A stretch of DNA of 50,681 nucleotides. Source: an uncultured bacterium. GTDB lineage: Bacteria > Verrucomicrobiota > Lentisphaeria > Victivallales > UBA1829. Positions 43,601 through 50,681 of this stretch are shown here, in pieces. Below the pieces are notes generated by a model. That model worked only from the letters and a program-made list of their open reading frames with translations. It was not told where the DNA came from and made no database searches. How positions within the stretch are numbered: the stretch's first letter is position 1; each line of letters begins with the position of its first letter. The DNA lies in the NCBI GenBank assembly GCA_949292215.1, contig CASEYW010000164.1:1-50681 (forward strand), written 5' to 3'. The position numbers and the translations under genes are program-made.

Positions 43601-43873
43601 TTCTTCCATCTGACGGATACCAAGAATACGGGCGAGAAGTTTTCCGGTCCGGATCTGAGACATCTTCTGGATTATGGAAGAGCTCCGATGCTTCAGGAGA
43701 TCGCCTCTGCCGACGTCTCGCTCCGTCTTCCCGCAGGAAACTGGAAAGTCTCTGCTCTGAATATGAGCGGTACGGTGAAGTCTGTTGTCAAATCCGTCTA
43801 CCGTGATGGTATGCTTCGCTTCTCGCCCTCTACAAGGAATGCGCTGATCTATCACATTGAGAAGATCCGCTGA
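40676..43873 (+). CDS. Secreted glycoside hydrolase, clan GH-A type, paralogue 3
   Basis: 1065 residues with signal peptide MIRKAGVLCLLLGLVPLAEAL and AGGAG ten bases before ATG 40676. The mature protein begins PLWIRPDAKSGAFQVE, as in paralogue 4. A beta-sandwich with AGDGKGGWNDQGPRNDLRMF precedes the TIM barrel (RFLGVNLC, YNTVRLHHFE, HVNPYTKMRWADDP). Catalytic candidates are Glu627 in MVNENPL and Glu769 in LVSEYGFCHPN. DWDGMIYFQYAWSH follows the nucleophile strand, and a C-terminal beta region ends in ALIYHIEKIR. It is highly similar along its whole length to paralogue 4, so the two are recent duplicates. A strong terminator follows. Substrate unknown. Confidence 0.85.
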   Translation: MIRKAGVLCLLLGLVPLAEALPLWIRPDAKSGAFQVEQVKVRLSHFNSRWIGVEQKGGVVTGKETSSPDSFSFQGIWKVGNDSFKLEESIRRISGDTVEYRAKVFSDRPVDTTSIRLNFVIPLEIVKDRSVRIGKERLRYSKEISKKVSPFSRVEKVEIELPEGTLEIRGEPFSAVFQDNRVYLPKNSKSPGTYTVHVHPQKSVRKKDQPTSAEFRYTFTFKGIHSAPLDLSKVANRGFRDDVAGDGKGGWNDQGPRNDLRMFRPGDYRFYGVEFHVLDPGKTGEKSCVVLNGEKQTCFLNSATIGTAGKKGKYLYLLHANAYSGDKEKSGSISVKFADGSRQEILVRDRVDVGNWWGAINWKNAHVVWKGTNDSSVLGLYMTGFELKRNDPVEITFGKGDYSVWMIVAATLTDRKSTPYLTDSTVYILPGEKWRPISIQEVAPGSLLDFSGRVDAPAGKHGHVVVSKEGHFVFENAPEKRVRFLGVNLCADPGFFMSKKTAELFAKRMARAGYNTVRLHHFEKALSDRKAKFSYELDPERLDLLDYLIYCLKKNGVYVTYDLYCSRKIRKGELPELGDFKAGVCFFDSYRENWKEYTRRLMTHVNPYTKMRWADDPVFFCLNMVNENPLILKWNTGGEKEILREYQKWLRSKQLDTPENRNARQGVFFQFLTECQNRTILWMKDFIRKEIGSKTLITDLNCGGPNGPNPYLAHSRTLLDLVDQHTYNDHPMILESWNPPVLFKQKSLIPGGVGISALRMFGKPFLVSEYGFCHPNRYIAEHGPVMGAYAALQDWDGMIYFQYAWSHRIVRMESEYTAWSGYFDTISNPVKRLSDYIVWFLFIRGDVRPAETGAAIGLKDLPWVQAGDVPRQLMRLGKIERIGVLPENERMKNVRRVRLSSIPAPGKVSVSSTKEIISDNTLPEMKVITPKSECITTEKANGTANVLSFRNGNAFQTVSVHSLDNRPLAESSSLLFFHLTDTKNTGEKFSGPDLRHLLDYGRAPMLQEIASADVSLRLPAGNWKVSALNMSGTVKSVVKSVYRDGMLRFSPSTRNALIYHIEKIR

Positions 43874-43887
43874 TTGCATCCTGTTCT

Positions 43888-43931
43888 GCATCCCGCGCTT
43901 TGGATTGTTCCTCCGCGGGATGCTTTTTTTT
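43888..43931 (+). terminator. Intrinsic terminator of module 3
   Basis: GCATCCCGCG pairs perfectly with CGCGGGATGC (10 bases) over a 16-base loop, followed at once by eight T. It starts 14 bases after the hydrolase stop. The convergent AraC stop codon lies in the T run. Confidence 0.95.
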
Positions 43932-44748
43932 AGAAATGCGCTTCTTTCCGGTATGCCATCGGACCGAGTCCTGTGCTTCGTTTGATGAAACGGGAAAAAG
44001 TTCTCGGGTCATGGAATCCGCATTCTTTGGAGATGAGTTCGATGGGGAGATCGCTGCCTTCCAGCAAGCCGAGAGCCTTCTGCAATTTCATGTTCAGAAT
44101 ATAACGTCCGGGAGAAAGATTGGTATGCGTCTGAAAGATCCGGGTCAGCGTGGCGCGCGAAATCCCGATGGCGTCGCAGAGAAATTCAATGCCCAGTTCC
44201 GGATTGCTGATGTTCGCACGGATCAATGTCAGAATCTGGCGGATGAGCTTTTCCGTGGACTGGACCGTGTTGTTCTCGCCTGCCATGTAAGCGAGAATTT
44301 CCATGATGATGGCGCTTTTCCGGCGGATCTGCAGCGGGGAGGAATCGCTCATGATGGATTCCAGTTCATTGAACAGCGCTTCCGGATAGACATCGACAAT
44401 CTGATGGCGCGGGTACTGATAGGAAAACATGAAGGCGTCCGCCAGCGGACCGTCGAAGCAGAGCCACCGCGAGGTGCACTCTTCAGACAGACAGGTCAGA
44501 AACCGCTCCTCGCCTGAGAGATTGTAGAAGACGTGGTTCGGTCCCAGAACCACCTTCTTGTTCGCGACAATTGTCTCGCAAAGACCGGATAAAATCCATC
44601 GGATTTCAACAAATTGATTCAAAAGTCTACCTTTGAATTTCGCTTCCCCCTTCTTGTCGACGGATACTCCCGTACTGTGTGCGTAAAAAGGGAGCGGAAT
44701 CAGCGGTTGTTCCTGCGAAACCTGCCGGGTGAAAAAGGTATTTTCCAT
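43930..44748 (-). CDS. AraC-family transcription regulator
   Basis: 272 residues with an N-terminal cupin-like sensing domain (IRWILSGLCETIVANKKVVLGPNHVFYNL) and two C-terminal helix-turn-helix motifs (IEFLCDAIGISRATLTRIFQ, then PIELISKECGFHDPRTFSRFIKRSTGLGPMAYR). AAAGGAG stands five bases before the ATG. It is divergent from hydrolase paralogue 4 and convergent with paralogue 3, so it may regulate either or both. The consensus promoter of paralogue 4 lies within the shared 204-base gap. Confidence 0.9.
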   Translation of the reverse strand: MENTFFTRQVSQEQPLIPLPFYAHSTGVSVDKKGEAKFKGRLLNQFVEIRWILSGLCETIVANKKVVLGPNHVFYNLSGEERFLTCLSEECTSRWLCFDGPLADAFMFSYQYPRHQIVDVYPEALFNELESIMSDSSPLQIRRKSAIIMEILAYMAGENNTVQSTEKLIRQILTLIRANISNPELGIEFLCDAIGISRATLTRIFQTHTNLSPGRYILNMKLQKALGLLEGSDLPIELISKECGFHDPRTFSRFIKRSTGLGPMAYRKEAHF

Positions 44749-44795
44749 CCTCTCTCCTTTGAGTTTTTATTCTATCTATTGAGAGAAAAAGTGCG

Positions 44796-44824
44796 TTGAC
44801 AAATTAGGGAAAATATAGTATAAT
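44796..44824 (+). promoter_or_regulatory. Consensus sigma70 promoter of hydrolase 4
   Basis: TTGACA (44796-44801), 17 bases, TATAAT (44819-44824), both perfect. Predicted start near 44831, which leaves an unusually long leader of about 120 bases before ATG 44953. Confidence 0.88.
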
Positions 44825-44838
44825 TATCTGAAAAAGTC

Positions 44839-44919
44839 AAACGGAGATTTTCTCACAGAAAGCCTTCTTCCCGGGAGGGTGCAGCATCGCTTTCTTTTCC
44901 TGACAGATCCTCTCCGTTT
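44839..44919 (+). promoter_or_regulatory. Leader inverted repeat before hydrolase 4
   Basis: AAACGGAGA (44839-44847) and TCTCCGTTT (44911-44919) are perfect 9-base complements in the 5-prime untranslated leader, with 63 bases between. The leader also holds CCGGGAGGG (44871-44879) but no known riboswitch shape was recognised. It could fold near the ribosome site or bind the divergent regulator. Confidence 0.4.
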
Positions 44920-44952
44920 CCCTCGAAAACTCTGAAAAAGAAAGGCTCTCTC

Positions 44953-47900
44953 ATGAAACGCTTACTTTGTCTGCTGATCGGATTCACAGCCCTGATCCTG
45001 AACGCCCTGCCGCAATGGATTCAGCCGGATGCAAAGAGCGGTGCGTTTCAGGTTGAACGGATTCCTTTTTCCCTGCTGCACTTCAACAACCGGTGGATCG
45101 GGCAATGGCAGACTCCGAAACTTGTGAAGGGCAAGGCGGAATCCCAGACGGAAGAGTTCCGTTTCGAGGGCAAGTGGCATCTTGGGAAACAGTTCTTTGA
45201 TCTTCGGGAAACCATTCGCAGGATCGGGAAAAACCGTGTGGAGTATGTCGCTTCCCTCCGTTCGGAACAACCGATTGATACCGCTTCCCTGTACTTGAGC
45301 GTGAAACTCCCTCTGGCTTTCCTGAAAGGACGGGGAGTCCGGATCGACGACCGCCGCTTCCGCTATTCGGAGAGCGTTTCAAAAAAGGACCGCTATGCGT
45401 TCCGAGGCGTGAAACGGATTGTGGTCGAACTGCCGGAAGGCAATCTGGAGATCACGGGGGAGCCTTTCTCCCTCGGGTTTCAGGACAGCCGCAATTATGC
45501 CGCGAAAAACAGCACCGGTCCGGGCAGTTACGCCCTGCATCTTCATCCGCAGAAAACAACGGGAAAATGCTCCGGAGCCGAATTTCGTTACACGTTCACG
45601 TTTCACGGGATAGCGTCTTCTCCTCTGGATCTGGGCAGTGCGGCGAATCGCGGGTTCCGCGATGAAGTCGCAGGTGACGGCAAGGGCGGCTGGAACGATC
45701 AGGGACCGCAGAACGATCTGCGGATGTTTCAGCCCGGCGATTACCGCTTTTTCGGCGTCGAATTCCGGGTGCTTGATCCTGAGAAGAACGGCGGACGCAG
45801 CTGCATCGTCCTGAACGGTGCGAAGCGAACCTGTTTCCTTGATTCCGCTTCCATTGATGTTTCTGCGCGGGGGCGCTGGCTCTATCTGCTCCACGCAAAT
45901 GCGTTTACCGGATCGTATGCAAATTCCGGATACATCTCTGTGAAATTCGCGGATGGATCCACGCAGGAGATTCCGGTCCGGAACAAAATCGACGTCGGCA
46001 ACTGGTGGGGCGGAATCGACTGGCCCAACGCTCCGATCGTCTGGAAGAGCGCGAACAGCAGCTCCGTCGTTGGGCTTTACATGACCGGTTTTGAACTGAA
46101 ACGGGACGATCCCGTGAAGATCTCGTTCCGAAAGGGCGAATACCCGGTCTGGATGATTGTCGCTGCAACGTTAACGGATCGGAAGGCGCAGCCCTATAAG
46201 ATCGACACCACCGTTTATATCCTTCCCGGAGAAAAATGGACTCCTGTGAAAATTCAGGAAGTGAAGCCCGGCTCCGTCCTGGATTTCTCCCGGCATGTCG
46301 ATGCTCCTGCCGGAAAATATGGACGGGTCATTCTGAAAGACGGAAAATTCGCATTTGAAAACACTCCCGGGAAACGGATTCGTTTCCTCGGTGTGAATCT
46401 CTGCAACAGCGGAGATCCGTTCATGACGAAGGAGCTCGCGGAAACATTCGCAAAACGCATGGCGCGCGCCGGATACAACACGGTCCGTCTGCATCACTTT
46501 GAAAACTCCCTGACAGCGAAAAATGCAAAGTATTCGTATGAATTCGATCCCGAACAGCTGGATCGCCTTGATTATCTTGTCTATTGTCTCAAGAAGAACG
46601 GTATTTACATTACATACGACCTCTGCTGCAGCCGGAAGATCCGGAAGGGGGAACTGCCCGCTCTCGGCGATTTCAAAGCGGGTGTCTGTTTCTTCGATTC
46701 CTATCGGGAGAACTGGAAAGAGTTCGCGCGGCGTCTGATGAACCATGTGAATCCTTATACAAAAACGCGCTGGGCGGACGATCCCGTATTTTACTGTCTG
46801 AATCTCGTGAACGAAAATCCGCTGATCAATACCTGGAACCGCGGCTGTGAAAAAGAGGTTCTGGAACGCTACGGTGAATGGCTGAAGCGGAATCAGCTTG
46901 ATTCTGAAGCAAACCGGAAGGCGCGGACCGGAGTCTTCCTTCGTTTTCTTGAAGAGGCGCAGAGCCGGACCATCCGTTGGATGACGGACTTTATCCGGAA
47001 GGAAATCGGTTCGAAAATTCTGATTGCAGATGTCAACTGCGGCGGTTCCAACGGGGATAATATCTATCTTATGCGGTCCCGAAATCTGCTGGATGTCGTG
47101 GATAATCACTCCTACAACGACCATCCGGATCACCCGCACGGCGGCTGGGCGCCTCCCGCTGTCTTCACGCAGAGATCCTCCATCGCTGCCCTGGGATGGG
47201 TCTTTCGCAGGATTATGCCGACAAGAATTTTCGGGAAGCCTTTTATTGTCACGGAGTACTGTTTTGTGCATCCGAACCGTTTTCTCGCGGAACAGGGGCC
47301 TCTGACGGGTGCCTGTTCCGCCCTTCAGGACTGGGATGGACTGGTCTGTTTCCAGTATGCCTGGTCGCATAGAATTGTCCGCCCGGAGGCGGAGTACTCG
47401 ACCGGTTCCGGCTATTTTGATACGCTGACCAATCCTGTGAAGCGTCTCTCCGACTACATTACCTGGTTTCTGTTTATTCGCGGTGATGTTCGCTCCGCTT
47501 CCTCCGGTGCCGCTCTGGCGATGGAGACGCTCCCCTGGGAGAGCCGCAATGTCCCGGATGCGTTTTCCGTTCTCGGGCTTGTGGAACAGATCGGAGTTCT
47601 TCCGGCGGGAAAACGTGTGAAAAATGTCCGGATTGTCAAGCCGCCGTTTCCCAAAGTTTCCCGGAATCGGTATGTCAGTTCCACTGGGGAAATTGTTCTG
47701 GACACTGCGCCCGAACTGAAGGTCATCACGCCGAAGAGCGAGTGCATTACGACGGATCGTTCCGCTTCGGAAGCAAAGGTCCTTTCGTTCCGTGGCGGTG
47801 GTAGTACGTTCCAGACACTATCTCTGCATTCTCTGGACAATCTGCCGCTGAAGCATTCCGCGTCCCTGCTGCTCTTTCAGCTTACGGATACGAAAAATAC

Positions 47901-48144
47901 CGCGGAGAAATTTTCCGCTCCCGATATGACTTATCTTCTCCAGTACGGAAAAGCTCCGATGCTTCTGGAAATCGCCTCTGCCGATGTTTCGCTCCGTCTT
48001 CCCGCGGGTGCCTGGAAGGTCTCCGCTCTGAACATGGACGGTTCCGTGAAATCCGAAGTGAAATCCGTGTATCGAGACGGGATGCTCCGCTTTTCTGTTT
48101 CGACAAAAAATGCGATGGTCTATCACATCGAAAAAACACATTGA
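44953..48144 (+). CDS. Secreted glycoside hydrolase, clan GH-A type, paralogue 4
   Basis: 1063 residues with signal peptide MKRLLCLLIGFTALILNAL and AAGG seven bases before the ATG. The domain order equals paralogue 3: a beta-sandwich with AGDGKGGWNDQGPQNDLRMF, a TIM barrel (RFLGVNLC, YNTVRLHHFE), and a C-terminal beta region ending in VYHIEKTH. Catalytic candidates are Glu621 in LVNENPL and Glu768 in IVTEYCF. Paralogue 3 has Tyr-Gly after the nucleophile where this copy has Tyr-Cys, so subsite differences are likely. No pseudopilin gene precedes it, unlike the other three. It stands between two AraC genes. Confidence 0.85.
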   Translation: MKRLLCLLIGFTALILNALPQWIQPDAKSGAFQVERIPFSLLHFNNRWIGQWQTPKLVKGKAESQTEEFRFEGKWHLGKQFFDLRETIRRIGKNRVEYVASLRSEQPIDTASLYLSVKLPLAFLKGRGVRIDDRRFRYSESVSKKDRYAFRGVKRIVVELPEGNLEITGEPFSLGFQDSRNYAAKNSTGPGSYALHLHPQKTTGKCSGAEFRYTFTFHGIASSPLDLGSAANRGFRDEVAGDGKGGWNDQGPQNDLRMFQPGDYRFFGVEFRVLDPEKNGGRSCIVLNGAKRTCFLDSASIDVSARGRWLYLLHANAFTGSYANSGYISVKFADGSTQEIPVRNKIDVGNWWGGIDWPNAPIVWKSANSSSVVGLYMTGFELKRDDPVKISFRKGEYPVWMIVAATLTDRKAQPYKIDTTVYILPGEKWTPVKIQEVKPGSVLDFSRHVDAPAGKYGRVILKDGKFAFENTPGKRIRFLGVNLCNSGDPFMTKELAETFAKRMARAGYNTVRLHHFENSLTAKNAKYSYEFDPEQLDRLDYLVYCLKKNGIYITYDLCCSRKIRKGELPALGDFKAGVCFFDSYRENWKEFARRLMNHVNPYTKTRWADDPVFYCLNLVNENPLINTWNRGCEKEVLERYGEWLKRNQLDSEANRKARTGVFLRFLEEAQSRTIRWMTDFIRKEIGSKILIADVNCGGSNGDNIYLMRSRNLLDVVDNHSYNDHPDHPHGGWAPPAVFTQRSSIAALGWVFRRIMPTRIFGKPFIVTEYCFVHPNRFLAEQGPLTGACSALQDWDGLVCFQYAWSHRIVRPEAEYSTGSGYFDTLTNPVKRLSDYITWFLFIRGDVRSASSGAALAMETLPWESRNVPDAFSVLGLVEQIGVLPAGKRVKNVRIVKPPFPKVSRNRYVSSTGEIVLDTAPELKVITPKSECITTDRSASEAKVLSFRGGGSTFQTLSLHSLDNLPLKHSASLLLFQLTDTKNTAEKFSAPDMTYLLQYGKAPMLLEIASADVSLRLPAGAWKVSALNMDGSVKSEVKSVYRDGMLRFSVSTKNAMVYHIEKTH

Positions 48145-48173
48145 CGCGGAAAAGAGAGAGGGGGGCGTCGCAT

Positions 48174-49040
48174 TTACTTGCCTTGCCGGAGAACTGTTTC
48201 CCGGTAGCGTTTCGGAGACATTCCAAGCAGGGCTTTGAAGCGGCGTGAAAAATGGTACTGGTCCACATATCCGAACTGTTCGGCGATTTCCGCGATGCTG
48301 TTTTTGCTTCCGGTCAGAAGTTCCGCTGCCTTGTTCAGTTTGAGTCGGTCCAGGTAGAGTTTCGGATTGACGCCGGTCCGCTGGAAGAAGACGCGGCGGA
48401 GCTGATCGCAGCTCAGATTGCACATCTCCGCCATTTCAGTGACGGTCCACCATTTCTGCGGATTTTCCTTGAGGTGGTTCAGCAGCTGCTCCAGCAATGG
48501 ATACTCCTCCTGCGAGGAGGAACATTTTTCCAGATAGATATCAATGAGCAGTCGCTGAAGTTCAATGTTTGCCCGGATCTGGGAGTTGACCGCGGGATCC
48601 CGCATGAGTTCTATAATCGGCAGAAGACGGCGGATGCCGCCGAGCGGGAATACCCCGTTGGAAATGATTCCGGCGCGCATGAGCATATCGGCAATCGGGC
48701 CGTTGAAATTGATGGTGTCCTCAATGTAGCATTCCCCGACTCCGCCGTAACGGTTGAGCGTTCCCGGCGTAATGAGAATGCACTCTCCTGCGTTGACCTC
48801 CTGTTCAAAATCCGGTTCCAGCCAGAGTCTGCCGTGTCCGCTGTACATGTGGGAGATGGCGTAGAACTCAAAGTAGCGAGGCGGGCAGTTGCGATAGGAA
48901 TCCATGGAAGAGACTACGGAGCTGCTGCCGACCATGATCCACAACCCGTACTGTTTGTGAATCTCATGTTTGGCAACGTTCGGAAGGCGATGGACGTGAG
49001 CGGTGATTTTTTCGTCATCATTCATGCAGTTTTTATCCAT
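48174..49040 (-). CDS. AraC-family transcription regulator
   Basis: 288 residues from ATG 49040; ATG 49025 is an alternative, and the ribosome site does not decide clearly. A cupin-like sensing domain (HGRLWLEPDFEQEVNAGECILITPGTLNRYGG) precedes the two helix-turn-helix motifs (VTEMAEMCNLSCDQLRRVFFQ, then IAEIAEQFGYVDQYHFSRRFKALLGMSPKRYRE). It is convergent with hydrolase 4 and divergent, across 89 bases, from the isomerase gene. It may control the isomerase and oxidoreductase genes. Confidence 0.9.
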   Translation of the reverse strand: MDKNCMNDDEKITAHVHRLPNVAKHEIHKQYGLWIMVGSSSVVSSMDSYRNCPPRYFEFYAISHMYSGHGRLWLEPDFEQEVNAGECILITPGTLNRYGGVGECYIEDTINFNGPIADMLMRAGIISNGVFPLGGIRRLLPIIELMRDPAVNSQIRANIELQRLLIDIYLEKCSSSQEEYPLLEQLLNHLKENPQKWWTVTEMAEMCNLSCDQLRRVFFQRTGVNPKLYLDRLKLNKAAELLTGSKNSIAEIAEQFGYVDQYHFSRRFKALLGMSPKRYRETVLRQGK

Positions 49041-49129
49041 TTCCTTTTTTGGTTTGTCGTGTAAAATTAATGGTGTCGGCAATAAAATGCAAATAGATTT
49101 GTCCGAAAAAAAGAAAAAAAGGAGAAGGT

Positions 49130-49975
49130 ATGAAGATTGGAGCTCTTGCGGGTTCTTTGCGAAAACCGTTGCCGGAAACTCTGGATGCCTATGCAAAAAT
49201 GGGACTTCAGGGCGTGCAGATCGGAGTAAATCGGGAGTTTCTTGATTATTCCGATGAGAAGTTGAATGAGATCAGGGAGCAATGCCGGAAAAACAATCTG
49301 GAGATTTCCGCACTGTGCGGCGATCTCGGAGGGGATCCCTTCCATGTGGAGAACGAGTGCATGGTACGTGCAGATATTCTCTGCCGCATCGTCGATATTG
49401 CCGTTAAACTGGGGACAAAAGTGATTACAACCCACATCGGAGTGGTGCCGGAGGACAAGAACGATCCGGTTTATCCGCTGATGTTGAAGTCCATTCGGCA
49501 TGCGGCGGAGTATGCGGCTTCAAAAGGTGTGACGCTTGCGATCGAAACCGGTCCCGAAAAAGCGGAAGTGCTGCGGGCGTTCATTGAGGATGTTGCCTCC
49601 AAGGGGATTGGCGTGAATCTGGATCCCGCAAATCTGCGGATGGTTTCCTGTGTCGATCCGGTGCATGCGGTTGAAGTGCTTGGAAAATACATCGTTCATA
49701 CTCATGCAAAAGATGGCGTGAACCTGTTTCCGGGATCTGCCGCCGCCATGTACGGTATGTGCAATCCTGACGGAACAAGACGCGTTTTCCGCGAGGAACC
49801 GGCAAAATACAAGGAAGTTCCGCTCGGACAGGGGCAGGTCCCGTGGGAGGCGTATCTCGCCGCGCTGAAAAAGGCGGGTTTCGATGGCTTCCTGACCATT
49901 GAACGCGAATGTGGTGACGACCCTGCCGGCGATATTCGCCTGGCCGTGAATTTCCTGAAAGAAAAATTGAGATGA
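49130..49975 (+). CDS. Sugar phosphate isomerase/epimerase-like TIM barrel
   Basis: 281 residues of the xylose-isomerase-like family (AP endonuclease 2 fold). Metal and catalytic positions occur in order: THIGVV, LAIETGPEKAE (Glu), GVNLDPANL (Asp), VHTHAKDG (His) and TIERECGDD (Glu). Enzymes of this group isomerise or epimerise keto sugars, inositols or 3-keto-sugars. GGAGAAGG lies just before ATG 49130. The next gene is a Gfo/Idh/MocA oxidoreductase after nine bases, a common partner: the pair often makes and processes 3-keto-glycosides. The exact substrate is unknown. Confidence 0.88.
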   Translation: MKIGALAGSLRKPLPETLDAYAKMGLQGVQIGVNREFLDYSDEKLNEIREQCRKNNLEISALCGDLGGDPFHVENECMVRADILCRIVDIAVKLGTKVITTHIGVVPEDKNDPVYPLMLKSIRHAAEYAASKGVTLAIETGPEKAEVLRAFIEDVASKGIGVNLDPANLRMVSCVDPVHAVEVLGKYIVHTHAKDGVNLFPGSAAAMYGMCNPDGTRRVFREEPAKYKEVPLGQGQVPWEAYLAALKKAGFDGFLTIERECGDDPAGDIRLAVNFLKEKLR

Positions 49976-49984
49976 GGTTCTGAA

Positions 49985-50681
49985 ATGGCAAAAAAATTGA
50001 AGACAGCCCTTCTCGGGTTTGGCGGCATGGGACATTTTCACGCAACCCACTACAAGGATCAGCCGAATTGCTCATTGATTGCTATTTGTGATATCGACCG
50101 GAAGAAATTTGAAAAGCTTTCCGCCGACATCAATCTCGGCAACAGCGGTGTAGCGGATCTTGCCAATGTCCATCAGTATCTTTCCTATGAGGAGATGATC
50201 CGGAATGAGAAACCGGATTTTATTGACATCTGTCTGCCATGTCATCTTCATGCGGAATACGCGATCCGCGCGATGAAAGACGGGTTTCATGTGCTTTCCG
50301 AAAAGCCGATGGCACGTACGCTTGCACAAGTCGATGAAATGCTTGAAGTGTCAAAGGAGACCGGCAAAAAACTGATGATTGCCCAGTGTCTTCGTTTTGA
50401 AAATACCTTCAATGCGTTGAAAAAGGCATACGACAGTAAAAAATATGGAAAACTGCTGCGGATGGATCTGCGCCGCTGCAGCGGTCCTGCGGGCAAAAAA
50501 ACTAGCTGGTATCGTGATGTGAAATGCAGCGGCGGCGCTCTGCTGGATCTGCATTTGCATGATACGGATTTTGTCAATTATGTTCTTGGAACGCCCGATG
50601 CGGTTCAGACATTCGGCATTTCGCGGGTGTCAGGCGGAATTGATGATCTGATGTCAACCTATTTTTTCAAGGATGGCCCGA
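49985..50681 (+). CDS. Gfo/Idh/MocA-family oxidoreductase (3-prime partial)
   Basis: The frame is open from ATG 49985 to the right edge, 232 codons. The NAD(P)-binding Rossmann motif is ALLGFGGMGHFH at 8-19. FIDICLPCHLHAEYAIRAM and the family Lys in HVLSEKPMARTL follow, as does the catalytic segment GGALLDLHLHDTDFV with the His-Asp pair. These enzymes oxidise or reduce sugars and inositols with bound NAD(P). It follows the isomerase by nine bases, so they are cotranscribed. The C-terminal third is outside the window. Confidence 0.9.
   Translation, partial: MAKKLKTALLGFGGMGHFHATHYKDQPNCSLIAICDIDRKKFEKLSADINLGNSGVADLANVHQYLSYEEMIRNEKPDFIDICLPCHLHAEYAIRAMKDGFHVLSEKPMARTLAQVDEMLEVSKETGKKLMIAQCLRFENTFNALKKAYDSKKYGKLLRMDLRRCSGPAGKKTSWYRDVKCSGGALLDLHLHDTDFVNYVLGTPDAVQTFGISRVSGGIDDLMSTYFFKDGP

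Noticed and set aside
41579..43891. 770-codon open frame on the minus strand
   Set aside because: It is antisense to hydrolase 3, which has a signal peptide, catalytic motifs and a terminator. The minus frame shows no domain and exists because of codon bias.
48145..48173. Hairpin GACGC/GCGTC after hydrolase 4 as a terminator
   Set aside because: Only five pairs, a long purine loop and no T run.

Overview
The window looks like a chromosomal segment of a Lentisphaerae-type bacterium (Victivallis or a relative) that degrades polysaccharides. The taxonomic call is inferred from gene content: several solitary pseudopilin-like proteins with [12 protein letters not shown]-termini, large secreted glycoside hydrolases with a GDxKGGWxDQG domain, a DUF6259-like protein, and many AraC and GntR/LacI-type regulators. 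No tRNA, rRNA, CRISPR array, insertion sequence or phage gene was seen.

Layout. (1) 0.3-5.5 kb: a regulator, pseudopilin, secreted glycoside hydrolase module behind a consensus sigma70 promoter. (2) 5.6-17.2 kb: mostly leftward housekeeping genes. These are an iron-type alcohol dehydrogenase with rnc, a LeuB-like dehydrogenase, a topoisomerase IV pair (parE-parC) with dCMP deaminase and a methyltransferase, and a translationally coupled PHP / solute-binding-like / bioD operon. (3) 17.4-20.4 kb: a cytoplasmic DUF6259-like glycosidase divergent from an AraC regulator. (4) 20.4-25.6 kb: a second regulator, pseudopilin, glycoside hydrolase module on the minus strand. (5) 25.8-29.0 kb: a LysR, M14 carboxypeptidase, CapA-like operon. 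(6) 29.1-39.4 kb: an 11-gene leftward lipid/polyketide-type cluster. It holds a thioesterase, two ketosynthases each coupled to a truncated ketosynthase-like partner, a cobalamin-type radical SAM enzyme, a GT2-DUF2062 fusion, an LpxL-like acyltransferase, an ACP, a condensation-type acyltransferase and an AMP-ligase. (7) 39.8-48.1 kb: a third pseudopilin-hydrolase module and a fourth, closely related hydrolase, with AraC regulators between and after them. (8) 49.1-50.7 kb: a sugar isomerase/epimerase and a Gfo/Idh/MocA oxidoreductase that runs off the right edge.

How it fits together. Four paralogous secreted hydrolases, three of them each directly preceded by a pseudopilin gene, sit behind four promoters that all read exactly TTGACA-N17-TATAAT. 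Each is under or beside its own regulator. This suggests separately inducible glycan-degradation modules in which a pilin-like surface protein is made together with the enzyme. The intracellular DUF6259-like protein, the isomerase and the oxidoreductase would handle released sugars. The lipid cluster shares parts with aryl-polyene loci and, through its B12/radical SAM gene, with lipid loci studied as ladderane candidates. It encodes no ketoreductase, dehydratase or exporter, so it probably borrows the host fatty-acid enzymes. The most novel material is this cluster and the repeated hydrolase modules.
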